Positions 25,490 through 38,400 of a stretch of 64,000 nt of DNA are shown here, one piece after another. Under the pieces are notes generated by a model. The model ran no database searches. It saw nothing but the letters and a program-made list of their open reading frames with translations, and was not told the DNA's origin. The DNA lies in assembly GCA_034620365.1 (NCBI GenBank), contig JAQGEQ010000299.1:62001-126000 (forward strand), in the 5' to 3' direction. How positions within the stretch are numbered: position 1 is the stretch's first letter; every line of letters begins with the position of its first letter. A program made the position numbers and the translations under genes. The stretch comes from Pegea sp. RAD2-039 (Eukaryota > Chordata > Thaliacea > Salpida > Salpidae).

Positions 25490-28400
25490 TTCAATCTATT
25501 TCAGGTTTAAATTTTTCACGAGAAGTAGTGATTCATCTTCTTAATCTTATTTGAGTTTTTTTGAAGTAAGATAAAAATCTTATAGGCTCACTGGGCTTCG
25601 GTGGAGATCAAATATTTAATTTTATTATTTTGTTTTCAACTTTTGTATTTTTTGATTTTAACTGATTTCACTGAATCGATCGACAGCGTGAAGATTTTAT
25701 GATTATTTTACAAGTATGGATTTTTGTTAAAACTACTGGTGACGGTAAAGAAATAAAAAAGCGTAAAATATTGGTGACAAAAACAACAAAAGCCATTTTA
25801 GGTACAATAAAAATAATACGAGATATTTTCTGTGCAGTTTGAAAAATGTTGTCTAAGGCTAAAAGTATTTATCTAAAATAAAAAAGTGATTAAATTGTAT
25901 TCTGATGTAAAAAGAAAAGTGTAAATCACCGACCAGAAACTGATAACTGTGCTTAGCAAGCTTTTTTACTCTAAACTTTTATATAAAAAGTTTAAGTTTA
26001 ATATTTATTTCCAAAATATGAACGATTTTAAAAATATTTTTATCAAATTTAAGATTTTCGAAATTAATTTAGCAGTTTGAAATTTTGGCTACAAATCAGT
26101 TTGAAAATAAATTTAAAAAATATTCCTTAAAAAAATTACCTATGTTTTTGTGATTGAAACGTTTATTTTAAATATGATGAATTATATTTAATTAAAACTA
26201 ATTGATATTTACCTCAAAATTTGCTTTTTAATAAACGAAGTTTCTGAATAAATTTTGTTCATTGCCCGAAGACTAGTTAAACAAAATTTTGATTTTTAAG
26301 TTCTTGTAAACCTTATATATATTAAAATAACATTTACAACAAACTATACTACAAATAAAAAATAATTTAAAATATTTATTATTATTTCACTAAAATTATT
26401 GCAAGTAAAAAATATAAAACAAAATAACATTTACGCCAACACATTTTTCTATCTTAGTTCAATAAATCTAAATTTTTTTTTAAATATATCCACTTCAATT
26501 TCATTTCAGCAGAATTTTTAATACTTTTAATAATCTGCAAACTCAAAGTTTTTTAATAAGACTTCAAAAAAGTCTTCTGCAGGGCAACTGAATCTAGTAA
26601 AGAAAACCATTTATGATGCAGCTACACAGAACCATTAAAGAGCTCTGAAAATAAATATGTTTGGCGCTAAACGATGCTAAAGATACAATTTTGGAATTTT
26701 CAAATTATAAACGACCGTTTATAAGCTGGTTAATTAAGATTAACCAATTATATAACAGCAGCATCATTTTATGACTTTTGATTCTACAGTTACAGATAGT
26801 TTAAAAGTATTATTGATGAAAGTTTATAATCAGAGTGTTTGAAAATCATTTGAAATATCAAATTTATTAGCTTCAGCGAGGGCTCAAAATCTATTTTTTA
26901 AAGTTTTGAAAACTAAAAAACGTCTTAATCTTTTACCTATTAAATCATAATCATCTGTCATAGACTCTTTTACAAGTTTGAGAAAGTGAATCTTTTTAAA
27001 TTGTGTCTTAAAATATTCTATTTAATAATAAACTGATTGAAACTTTACTTATAATTTTCTTATTGGTTACAACTATTTACAAGACATGAAAGTTTATTTT
27101 TAATTTTAGTATTACTAACCAATTTATTCACTAATTAACGAAGCTTAATTAATACTGGCTACAATATTATCAAAAAATAATTCTTAACTAATAAAACTTT
27201 AGCTGAATTAGAAACAGTTTTAAGAAATTATTTTTAAGTTTATACAATTTTTTGTATAATTTTTTAATATGTTTGTAAAACTGGAATTAAAGAAATTCTA
27301 TAAAACAAAAAATTAAAGTGGAACAGAAAAATGAGTTAATGTTTAATGAAACATTTTTCATTTGAATTTTTAATGACTTGCTACAAAATGAAACTTTATT
27401 GCAATTCTTAATACTAAAAATAAACTTTAAAAATTAAAGATTTTATTTTTGTACAAAAAGTTGTATATAGTTGAGTTCGAACTAATTAATTTATATTATT
27501 TGCTTCATAAAACATTTACTTTAATTAAAAGTTATTTAACTAAACTTTTTTAAAGACTTGGCAAATATTTAAGTTTTGTTCAAATCAATTTTAACCGAAT
27601 TTCTTTCTATAAACATTTTTAATGATATTTAATTAAATGTTTAAAATAACTAATTTGCTTAAATTTGAGTTTTCAAAGCAAGGAATAATTTTGTTATAAT
27701 TTGAAGTACTTTTAAATACAAGTTTATAAAATAAAAAAACGTTTCATAAAATTTCAGGATATTAAATTTAATATCAGAGTTTTTGTTTTAAACGTTAAAA
27801 AATAAAAAAAGCAATAAAAAGTTTTATAAAGTTTCAGAAAAATCGTTATTGTGACCACAAACTTCACAGCCAACTTCAAATCCTTCATTGAGTCTTAAAT
27901 ATTCAACTTTCAAATTTGCTGTGAGCAAGTTCAATCTTTTATTTTGTTTTTACTTTTGACCACAAAAATCAGTAAGCGTCTATTAGATTTAGTTTTACTT
28001 CTACTCAAATGTTCACTTGATAATTATGAGCCTCTTTAAGACTTTCAAGTTACCACTTTAAGAGGATTTTCAAAATGTGATTTTTCAACCACAGTAGAAC
28101 CAGATGTAACATTTTATCAGTATGAAAGATTTTATGTTTTCTCCCTTAAATTTGTTATTTTATAGATTGTAGAGCTCAAAATAACGGTTTCGTCATCAAG
28201 ATATTGGTTTCTATCTGATTAATTTTTAATGTAAATAAATTAAAAGATTTATTATGAAAACACAAGATTCAGTGTTTCATCATCATAACAGGGAGTTAGA
28301 AATAAAATCGATTTTTTTACTTTGCAGAAACTTATCAAAAAAGTAACTAGATAAGTAGGTATAAAAGTGAGAAGAAATCATTAACTTTGTTTCAAATGGT

Positions 28401-29794
28401 GAGCTATTTATACGTGAACCTGCTCTAGTGTCTTTTTTTAGCATCTAGCTGAGTTTAAAAATAATTTAGAAGCGATGTTTTGCTAATCAAAGACTAGGTT
28501 AAAAGTAATATCATTATTTTATGTTTACTGTCAAAAATTTACTATTTAATCAGTTATAATTGATGAATACTTATCAAATGATAATTGGCGGCATTTCACT
28601 TTAAAAGCTCAAATATCATTTCAAGAATGAGACTATTAGAATTGTTTAAACAAAATAAGTTAAATAAAAATGTTAAATAAGCTTACAAGATTATTTTAAC
28701 AATAATTAAATGCCATGAAAGATTTATAATTTAAGTGTTTCAACTCATATTTCAAACTTACTAAAATTTATTCAAGTGATTAATGATTTCTTTAAACAAA
28801 TAGAAATCTTATTTTTAAGCTTTTTACTGTAAACGTTAAAATAGAGTTCAAATAAACGTTGTAAAAACATTTTAATGGACCCACTGCTTTTACACAGTAA
28901 ACAAACCAAAAAATGTTTCTCAGTTTTGATGTTAAAAAAATACTTTTGTTTAGAATCATCAAAAAACTTATTGATGAAATAAAATTAGAGATAGTTGCTT
29001 TTATACAAGTATTCGTGTTTCTGTGAAAAACAAGCAGAAAATTGCTTTTAAGTTAGTTGTGAATTAGAATGACATTTAACTGTAACCGCTACCTAATTTA
29101 GAAATAGATTTTCAATTTTTTTATTTTAAATCACAAAAAAGTAAATGACCAACACTTCACCAACGCCTTTAAGATTTCTTAAAAATAAAAAAGATTCAAA
29201 TTCTATCACTTTTGATAAACTAAAAATTAAACTAAAAATTAGATTGATAAATATATATCAAATAATAATTATTTTATTTCAATTACTGCTAAACAGATTC
29301 ATTATTTATTAGATCAAGTAATTTTCAGTCAAGTTAAAGAACTAATTAAACTAATGACTAAATAAAGAAAGAAATTAATTTAAAGTTGTATTTTTGGACT
29401 TGTAATATTAAAATGACCTTTTAATAATTTTATTGTCAATTGTTGAGTTAAAGAAAAGTCTAATTGTTTATGTGGACATTATGGTCGATATATAAATTTC
29501 CGCAAAATATCATTAACCCGAATTTGCAGTCTGTTAGTTTTGCTGAAACGTTCAAAATCACCACAACAAAATTCTATCGATTGAGTTAGCTCACTGTTAC
29601 ATCTACTCTTTTGTAGTAACTTGATAGAAAGATAGTTTGAAAAGTTGTTCAGTTTTTACTTTATTATTTAAAGACTAAAAAAATTTTTATTAATTTGTTT
29701 TTTTTTCAGTTAACTTTTATAGACAAAGTTATTTTTTTTATTGATTATTTTTTAACTTTCTAAAATTTTTTTTGATATTTTTCTACCATTTTGG

Positions 29795-32700
29795 ATGGCA
29801 TCTACAAAGTCAAGTTATATGTTTAGGTAAGTTTTAGATATTCAAAATGTTTAGCAAAAATTTTTACGTTTATAAAACATTAATTCGGAGATTTCAACTA
29901 AAATAATCAAATTTTAAGTTTAGAACTCAATAATAGAGGTGAACAAGACCTCGTTTAGTTAATTAAAGTTTATTGTTTGTTAAATATCAAAATGTTTTCA
30001 GCTGTGTTAATATTTCGAAACTTTTGATTTTCAAATAAATAAATACTAAGTTAAGAGAGAGTTGTAAACTTTAACAGCTTTCATCTACAAACTTTGATTG
30101 CAGTGATTGTAAAAAACCGTTAAAAATTTCCACCAAACGTTAAAAATATTAAAAAAGTTTATTACAAATATCTACTTTTATACTTTCAGTGAATAATATT
30201 GTAAAAATGATTAAATTAAAATCGGATAAGTTCCCTGTTTTAATAAGAAAAGTTTACAAGCTTGTAAAAAACAAAAGCAACTTTGAAAAAAATCATTTTT
30301 AAAAATGTGACAAAACCGTACAACTAAAAATACTTTTCAGTACTTAAGTGACTTCATCATGATACAATTTGTGAAGTATTTCGTTCATTCCTTTGTATAC
30401 TATTTAGTCTTTTTAATAGGGCAGTTGTAAGGAGAAAAGCTCAACTAAAACACAATAAATTCAGTTTCATTGACAGTCTGTTTCTATCACAACATCAACT
30501 GAACAAAATTTATTGTTGTCACCTCGTGGTTGTTGAAAACGTTGATAAGCTAAAAGCTTCGAAAGACCATCAATCTATCTTTCAATAAAAATTAAATTAA
30601 TTTTAAAGTTTTACAAAATTGTGTTTATATAAAGAAATTAATATTTTTTATAGATTATTTAACTAGGAACAGCAGATTACTGGTTGCTATGGTAATTACT
30701 TCAAATAGTAAACAAATAAAAAAATAATTAAAAGTAATTTATTTAATAATTAATTTAATTTATGGGAAAGTATGCTAATAAAAAGAACTTCTATTTATTG
30801 AATTGCATAACATAAAATTTGTTTAATTGATTTTATTTTCCTAAAATTAAAGAAATCTATAAAACTTCTATTTAGTTAACTTATGAAAATAATCAAATCT
30901 TCAGTTGTTGATCAAAACAAATTGAAGCTTTTATTTTAAAACTGTAAACTCAAACCGTTACGCATGACTGATTTCTGCTGTTGTCAATCACAAGACTGAA
31001 ATTACATTTAAGTGAAAGGTAGAAGTACTAAGTCAAGTTTAAAGCAAGTAACTTGTTCAAATATTTACTAAAAAGTTTTGAAAATAAATATTAAAAGAAG
31101 ATGAAACAATTTAATGTTAATTAGAAGAACATCAACAAAATTTAAATATCTTTTTTTAAATATTTGTTTTAAAAAAAAAATTTAAATTTTTTTCGTTTCA
31201 TAAAAATTTGTAAATTTAATTTTTTAAGTTCTTTTAAATGAGATTTTCATCTCTGCATCCATAAAGTGATGAAGAGCGTCTTACTACAACTAGAAATATA
31301 TAAGATTCACAAAAATTATTATATTTCTAATCCTTTTAATCTCTTTTAAATTTGAAAAGATGATCTTTTTGGATGACAATAATTGAAGATATTTCCGAAC
31401 CTCTTTAAAAAAATCCTTGTACTCTTAAGAGCTTGAGATAACATAAGGATTATAAAATAACCAAAATCTTTTATTTGCTGACTGAGAACCAATAAAACAT
31501 GAATATCTCTTGAAACTATCAGAAGATTATCTGTTTTGTTGAAAGATGATTTTGATGATAAAAAGGATTTTTTTTAAAGATGTCAACAAATTTACAACAA
31601 ATTGTCATTTTACTAAAAGTCAATTATTTCCACAAAAATTTCCATTTCAAAAATCATTACTTTAATATTTAAAGTATAAATTGTTAGATTCAATTTAATT
31701 GGGTCAGTTTTGAACCCTAAACTCTTTCATCTTAAGACTTTTATTTTACAAAGATCAAGATATTTGTGAAATGTTTCAATTTAACTTTTTTAATTTTTAG
31801 TCAAATATCATCAAGTCAGTCCAGCGCAGATACCACTAATAGTACTGGTTGTAAAAGTTCATTGGGAAGTAAGTTAATGAGATTAAAAGATCAGAATTAT
31901 CAAATAAAAAATATTAATTTATAAAACTTTATTATTATGATTGAAGTGAAAGTATTTACTTGACATAATATTATTTAGATTTTGAAAATATTTTGTCAAT
32001 AATCGAAATCTTCACCTCTTCTAACCTTTCATCGATTTGATGATTGATATTTCAGGTGATTATGAAATAAAGGATCTTTATCATCAAATCACTCTTCATT
32101 TAGTCACTGATCCTGGCTTGTCGAAACCGGTTTCAAATTCCTACAGAAACCTTCTTTCGTGTTTACATTCCAATTTATGTGAAATTATTCAAATTTGCGA
32201 ACGGCAGCACTTATGGAATAAACGAAAAACGAAAGAAAAAGTAAAAAAGTTGAAATCTTTTCTGGTTTTCACTGAAATCAAATTTTTTAATCTTTTTTTC
32301 AAATCTAAGTTTAAAAATCAAATCAAGTTTTTCAATTTTTTGTTTGTTGAAAAAACGATTGAAGATTCAAATAATTGATCCTGATCTCTATAAATCTCTA
32401 GAGATCACCAGAGATCTTCAATCATGTCTTCTTCTTCATTAAAAGCTGAACACTTTTGTTTAGAAATTCCAAATTACGCAGAAACACGAAACTAAAACGC
32501 GAGATGTTGTTTCACAGAGGTGTTGTTGTTTCAGGGAACCACTCCTCGAATTCCTTCTCTTGCTCTTGTACTTTTCTGCTTCGACAGTTCTACTAATCAT
32601 GACGTCACTGAATCACGAACACAACCGCGATCACGTGACAAAAAGATCGAGCTCGAAGTGGAAGATGATGACAGCGCTTTCTATGAATCGGAACAAAATA

Positions 32701-33740
32701 ATCTCCAGCATCCAAAGACATACTCGGAGCTCCGACAAAGATTGATGCAGAAGCCTTGGATCTTTCATCATAAGATCAACATCAGCGGATCAATGATGCT
32801 ATGTGATTCCAACATCCAAGACTTTTATTACTACTCCTCTTCTAAGGACTTTGCAAAAGATCATTTCCCGCTCTTCGCGGTTCGGAAGATCCACGCTGGT
32901 CGGCCAATTTTGCGCATGACCATTTTCGTCTCCTATAAAAACTGGAATCTACAAATCGAATTTTACTCGCAACTATCAGGCCACCTAGTGACGAAAGTGC
33001 GCGATGACTTCTGCTTCTTCGATCTTGACAGCAGTTTGCAAAAGATCAAGCTTCAATTGGGTTTGAAGCGGCTCCCAGAAGGTCTCAATCCAACAGTTTT
33101 GTTCTCAACTTTTCTCGAGTTTAACATCGCGAGCAGTGACGTCATCAACTCACTTCCATGTCAATGTGAAAAGATGAGTGATCTGCGCATGCGCACGAAA
33201 GATTATGATGACAACACAGTTATATTGTCGTTTAACTCCCAGATCAGAGATGAAATTCAAGATAGGGAAGAAAAGGTGTGGAGGAGTCGGAGTGTGAGTC
33301 CCTACTCTCAAAAGATCTCAAATCAAATGATCCTCAAAAATTCCAAGAAGAAGGAATCAAATTTTAGAGTTGGACGAACGAAGATCAGATCCAAAAGATT
33401 CGATTTAAATCTTACTTCGCCGTTACGCTCTACTGCACACGGAGACGACTGCCATGAAACGAATCTTTATAGTCGATTAAAACCTCGCAGTAGACCCAAA
33501 TCTTCCAAGGGACCCCAGGATCATCCAGAAGTTGATCTTCAGCAAGGAAGAACTAATTTTGGGATGAGCACAAACAATGACAGCTTCACTTTCCCGCAAT
33601 TACCTGAAAAAATGCCTCTGCTGAAAGAAAATAGTTATTTGAATTTAAATCGAAAAAAAAAGAGTCGAAGAGAGATCACAGATTCTGATCCGGAAAGATC
33701 AAAGATCTTATTCAAAAGTGACGAAGGCTTTTATGTCTGA
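29795..33740 (+). CDS. FAM124: FAM124-family protein
   Basis: Predicted 496-residue protein; exons 29795-29826, 31801-31868, 32056-32240 and 32535-33740, all phase-consistent. The human family has two members of about 450-550 residues and no established biochemical activity. Recognition rests on several blocks in the right order: HQITLHLVTDPG near residue 40, FAVRKIHAGRPILRMTIF near 215, DDFCFFDLD followed by KIKLQLGLKRLPEGLNP near 260, and the family hallmark DYDDNTVIL near 325 (DYDGN in vertebrates). After about residue 335 the protein is a basic, Ser-rich, probably disordered tail rich in Lys/Arg and ending in DEGFYV. The start MASTKSSYMF is a 32-base exon inferred from a GTAAGT donor and matching phase; the second exon is also short, so the N-terminus is the least certain part. 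Exon 3 uses a weak GTAAAA donor. The gene converges on the minus-strand MyTH4-FERM gene. Confidence 0.87.
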
Positions 33741-35436
33741 TGTTTGTTTTTTTTTATTCTTTTTTTTCTGTTTCATAAAACTTTTTTTTCATTTTCATTT
33801 TTTGATTTATTTTTCCAAAAAGAAATTTAAAAAGTTGACAGAAAAAATTAGAAAAATATTTTATGAAATTTGAAAGAAAAAAATTGGAATGTTGTTGAGA
33901 AATTTAGATAAAAAAAAGTTAGCTAAAAGCAACCACTTTTTATCCTGGTTTAGATTGTAACGATTTAATTTACTAATTTCCATTTTAGGTACTTTTTAGG
34001 TAATTTCTTAGCTTTTTTTAAAGAATTTTAGGGTTTTCTAAAAAACAAAACCTCTAAGAATGCTCTTTAGCGCCCAGTTGCGGAAAAAAATAATTAAAAA
34101 AAAGTTTGATTTAATTTAGGTACAAAAAAGAATTTTTAAGGTTTTTTTTTATACTTTTGCTTTTACGATAAACTATTTTTTAAGGGTTCATAAATAGTTC
34201 TAAAATTTAGAAGAAAAAAGATTTATTAAATTGAAAATATATCCGTTTCATGATGGGCTTCAATAAGTTTCAGGATGAAGACATACAAAAGCATTAAACC
34301 TAGAAGTTTGAAATCGTAGAGTTTGAAAGATACGAGCTCATTAATTAACATTTAAAAAAACTTCTTAATTTTATCATAGATAAAAAAGTCAATTGATATT
34401 ATTTGGTGAAAAATGTTTTTATAAATTTCATCATTAACAAGAAATAACTTCGTCTTAAAAATCAACTTCTGTGTCACACGTGATTCCCACTCAAATATAT
34501 TTCAGAAAGAGATATGTTGGAAAATATTCTTATTTACTACTCATAGAGATGGTTTTCAATAATTTTTATAAAGCTTAAAGGTTTTCAATGACAAGTTACA
34601 TAACAAGCTTTCTATAGATTTATCTGTATAGATTGAAAAGCTCTTCTAAAAGACACTCAGCAGTAATTTGTTTTAAAAGATTAATTTATATATTTATCAG
34701 ATCAAGTTAATTCTGAGAAGAAATCTTTCTTTCTAATTGAAAAGTTTCAAACTATCTGATATTATCTATGATTTGTTTCACATAAAAAATTTTCTAATGT
34801 TTTTTATCTGTAAGGCTTCCAATTAAAAAGTTTAAAATATTCAAAAATGTCTTGTGGAAGTCTTAAAATATTTTTTAAGGATTTACTAAAGATTTGAAGA
34901 CAAAAATGTTTTTACTCAACTTTTTAATAATATAAAATAATAAAATTCAATAAATATTATACATTTTAATCAGAAATCATTTTCTTACGTATTTAACTCA
35001 AAAGTAAGATTTAAAAAATAAAATGGAAACACAGTGAACAGCTTTTGTGAGAAAGCTGCTTCATTCATAAAGTTAACAATTTGCAAAAAAAAATATCTGA
35101 ACAAAAAATCCAAAAAGTTATCTTTGAAAATTTATAAATTGTTTAAAAAGTATAAAAAGTAAATTGAAAATGTTTTGTTGATACAACATTAAGTAACTTC
35201 TTATTTTAATTCTTTTACTGATAAGATACATGATTAAATTTGAGCTAAAAAATTTATATTTAAATCAAATTTTTGATTAAATTTTGCAATTAGCAGCTGA
35301 AATTTTAAGAATTCAACAATTAGCAGAAAAAGTCGAGCTAAGCGAGATTGAGTTAGAACATTGTTACAAAGATACCAGATTCTCAACAAAAGTTCATTAA
35401 AAACAGATTTTCAACAAAATTGAAAGTTTGAAATAT
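33741..35436. other. Spacer between convergent genes
   Basis: 1.7 kb A+T-rich stretch holding the 3' ends of the converging FAM124 and MyTH4-FERM genes. No clear AATAAA was found close to either stop, and nothing else is recognised. Confidence 0.5.
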
Positions 35437-38400
35437 TTAAGCAGCAGACTCATTATCAAGACCCAGTTTGATTTCATTGATGAAACGTTGAAGGATGTAA
35501 ACAACTTCATCTCTTTGACTAGATCTTCCACTACAAGATCCTCCGTTAGCAAAAGTGATAAGAAACATTTGATCATCACTACAAAAAATTTTAAGAAATG
35601 AAAAGTAGAAGAAATTCCACTTTTCGTTGGTGGATTTTTGTTGTAAAAACTTTTATCTTATTTATTTCTTTTTAAGCATAAAACCACCAAAAATTTTTGC
35701 AACCTTAAAGATTGATTAAAAATATTAAAATCTTAAAAAGTCTTTAAAGTTGATAGATCAATTATATTGCAATTAATAACACAAGAAGAAACAAATAGAA
35801 AAGATTAAGAGTTTTTAATTTCAAATCAAAAATTCATCTACTACTTCTAATGAGTTGAAAATTATCTGAGAAATAATAAAAATCTGCAAAGATATCTGTA
35901 CAAAGGTCATCAACAATTGTGGTTTTTACAAATAATCTTTTGTGTAACTTACTCTATTACTTGTTCTACAGATTTCACTTTTATTAGCTGGATGTTGATG
36001 CTATCTTCATCCCCTTGTTTACCTCCACTTGCATTTCCATGAATCGAGATCCTTTGATGGTTGATCTTCATCATTTTCGGACTTTCTATTCTATATTTTT
36101 CATCCACAATTGTAAAAGAAGTTAGACTGAAAATGAAAAGTGTTTGTTTTGATGTTTGAACAAAAATCTTTTTAGCTTTCTCCTTTAAACAACAAAATTC
36201 TCAAATCGTAGCAGCTTCAGATAGTAAATCGTCAAACTTGAAAGACAAAAACAACTCACAAGAACGATTTAGTGAAATTCTTGATGAAAGCGCGCGAAGC
36301 GTATCGAATAATCTGTTCCATGATATCAACCACACTAAGTTCATTTTTCTTTTTTTCCTGCTCAACAGACAAATAAAGAAATCCGTTGAGCAAAAAGAGG
36401 TAGCAAGTAACCTGCAAGGCTTCCAACGTGTTCACCACCATCTTCAACCACCGCTTCCGATCTTCTCTCTGCGTCACAACCGGAAGCGCTTGATCACAAA
36501 GAGCTTGACACTTGTCTTCATCAATAAAGTGATCAGTGTCTTTATATTTGATGCAGTATTGATGAGCGAGAAGCAGAGCAAGATCTTGCGCCTGTTGAGA
36601 GATTTATAAGATCTTGATAGGTCGTTGATGTTTGCATACAGTGCTGCACTCATATTCCCCACTTCGGACCCCTCCACAGATTTGAGAGTAAGTCAGCAAT
36701 GATTTTACATAGTTGTCATGGATACCAGCTGCGTCACGTGGCGAGAAGAACTCTCGTCTGCCAGAAAAGCTTTGAGTAAAAGAGATTAAATCGATTTAGA
36801 ATGTCACCGGAAGTGTATTCTCCAAGTTGACTGAACCTCATTAATAGAAGAATAGCTCTCCGCTTGTGAGATAGCGTCCATGATGTAGAAGTCACCTCCT
36901 CCAAGAGAAACAACCTAAAAATAGAAGATGAATCATTTAGGTATTAACTGACGGAAGTAAAAGTCATTTTTAGCGAAGCTTTTGTGTAAAAGGATCTTAT
37001 TTGATAAATTCCACAAACTTCTGATGGAGTATGAGACAATTAGATTACCGGAGACTGTGGTCTGAGAACAGAATATTTCCAGCTTGTTTATCACACTATT
37101 AATTCTATCTCTTATCACTTCATGCAGACTTAAATCTACCAGCCACGTTTCGAAGCATAAAATTATTATCATAAAACATTTGACATTTTTTTAAACAATT
37201 TCAGTGAAACCAGTTTAACAGGTTGTGAGACGTCAATAATTTACATAAAACTCTTCACTAAAACGCTTCTAGGCTTTCAATTTATTTGTTTGCAAATATC
37301 AAAGCTTAAATTGTGAAGAAGTGGAAGTGAAAACTTGATAAACAGTAGCCTCAAACAAATATTTGAAAGTGAACAATGAAAGATTATTTAGTTGAATTAT
37401 CACCAACTATTTATCATAATCTTACCTTGTTATCAAATGAAAAGTAAATAGCGAAACCAAAAATGTCTCCCAGCCTGTTTCTCGATGACACTTTTTTACA
37501 AATCTCTGAAACTGTTGTAAATGAATTGATCCAAACAGTTCTGACCGAATCATCCATACAAATCACTGGGACTCTTACATCTTGAAGTAGTTTAGCAGCC
37601 TAAAAATTTCATCATTAATTTGTTTGTAGTAAATACTCAAGTGATTCAATTACACAAGTTAAGATTCTTTAGGAATCATTTGATACCTGTAGTTCTAAGG
37701 AGCAAGGTGGGTTTTTTCTCTCTCCTTTTTCTAGCATTGTATTCAACCTCTTCAAGCAGTATAAACTTCCTACTGAGTTGAACTCTGATAAAATCTCTTC
37801 AATGAAGCTTAGTATCTTTAAAAGGAGAAATTTCCAGAGTAAATGATGTTTCAGATAAAAAAACAAATATTTAAAAAGTTTCTGTTGGGTTACAAAGCTT
37901 CTTTTCTATATCTAATTGAATGTTTTTTATTTATTCTTTTTATAAAACTGATTCTTTTCTAGTTTTTGGATCATTTAGAAATATTTTGAATTTTGTTTTT
38001 CGAAACTCACAGAATTTGATGGCGAGATGCAAACAACAAGAAGAGATAATAGTATCCAGCCTAAAGCAACGCTTCGTAGTGACGGATTTTTATTAATCTG
38101 TTTCAGGACTTGACAATAAATTTCATCTCTAAGAAAAGTAAACTTTGTGGCTGAACTTGTCAAAAATTGAACCTATAACAAATTAATTTTGTATAAAAAT
38201 ATATTTTTTATAAGATAAAAACATTCCTTACTTTATCAGAAACTGACATCTTGTCAATTTCATGTGAGCTTAGTTTAGTTTTATTAAAATTTGATTTATC
38301 GCTTTCATAACCAGAGTCGGCGGTGAAGTAGGCCGATTTTGGTCGATTTTTATTTGCAACCGACAAATATTTTTTTTTGCCGTTGGGTTCTTCTTGGTTA

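Larger units (their letters stand above)
24443..29794. other. Spacer between FGD-like gene and FAM124-like gene
   Basis: A+T-rich DNA of 5.3 kb without a recognisable gene. It holds a possible poly(A) signal for the FGD gene at 24756, the second copy of the dispersed repeat at 25.39-25.49 kb, and presumably the FAM124 promoter near its right end (not identifiable by sequence). Confidence 0.55.

Noticed and set aside
36238-37172. Open frames in other frames across the FERM exons
   Set aside because: The true minus-strand exons explain the region with correct phases and FERM motifs; these are shadows or intron read-through.
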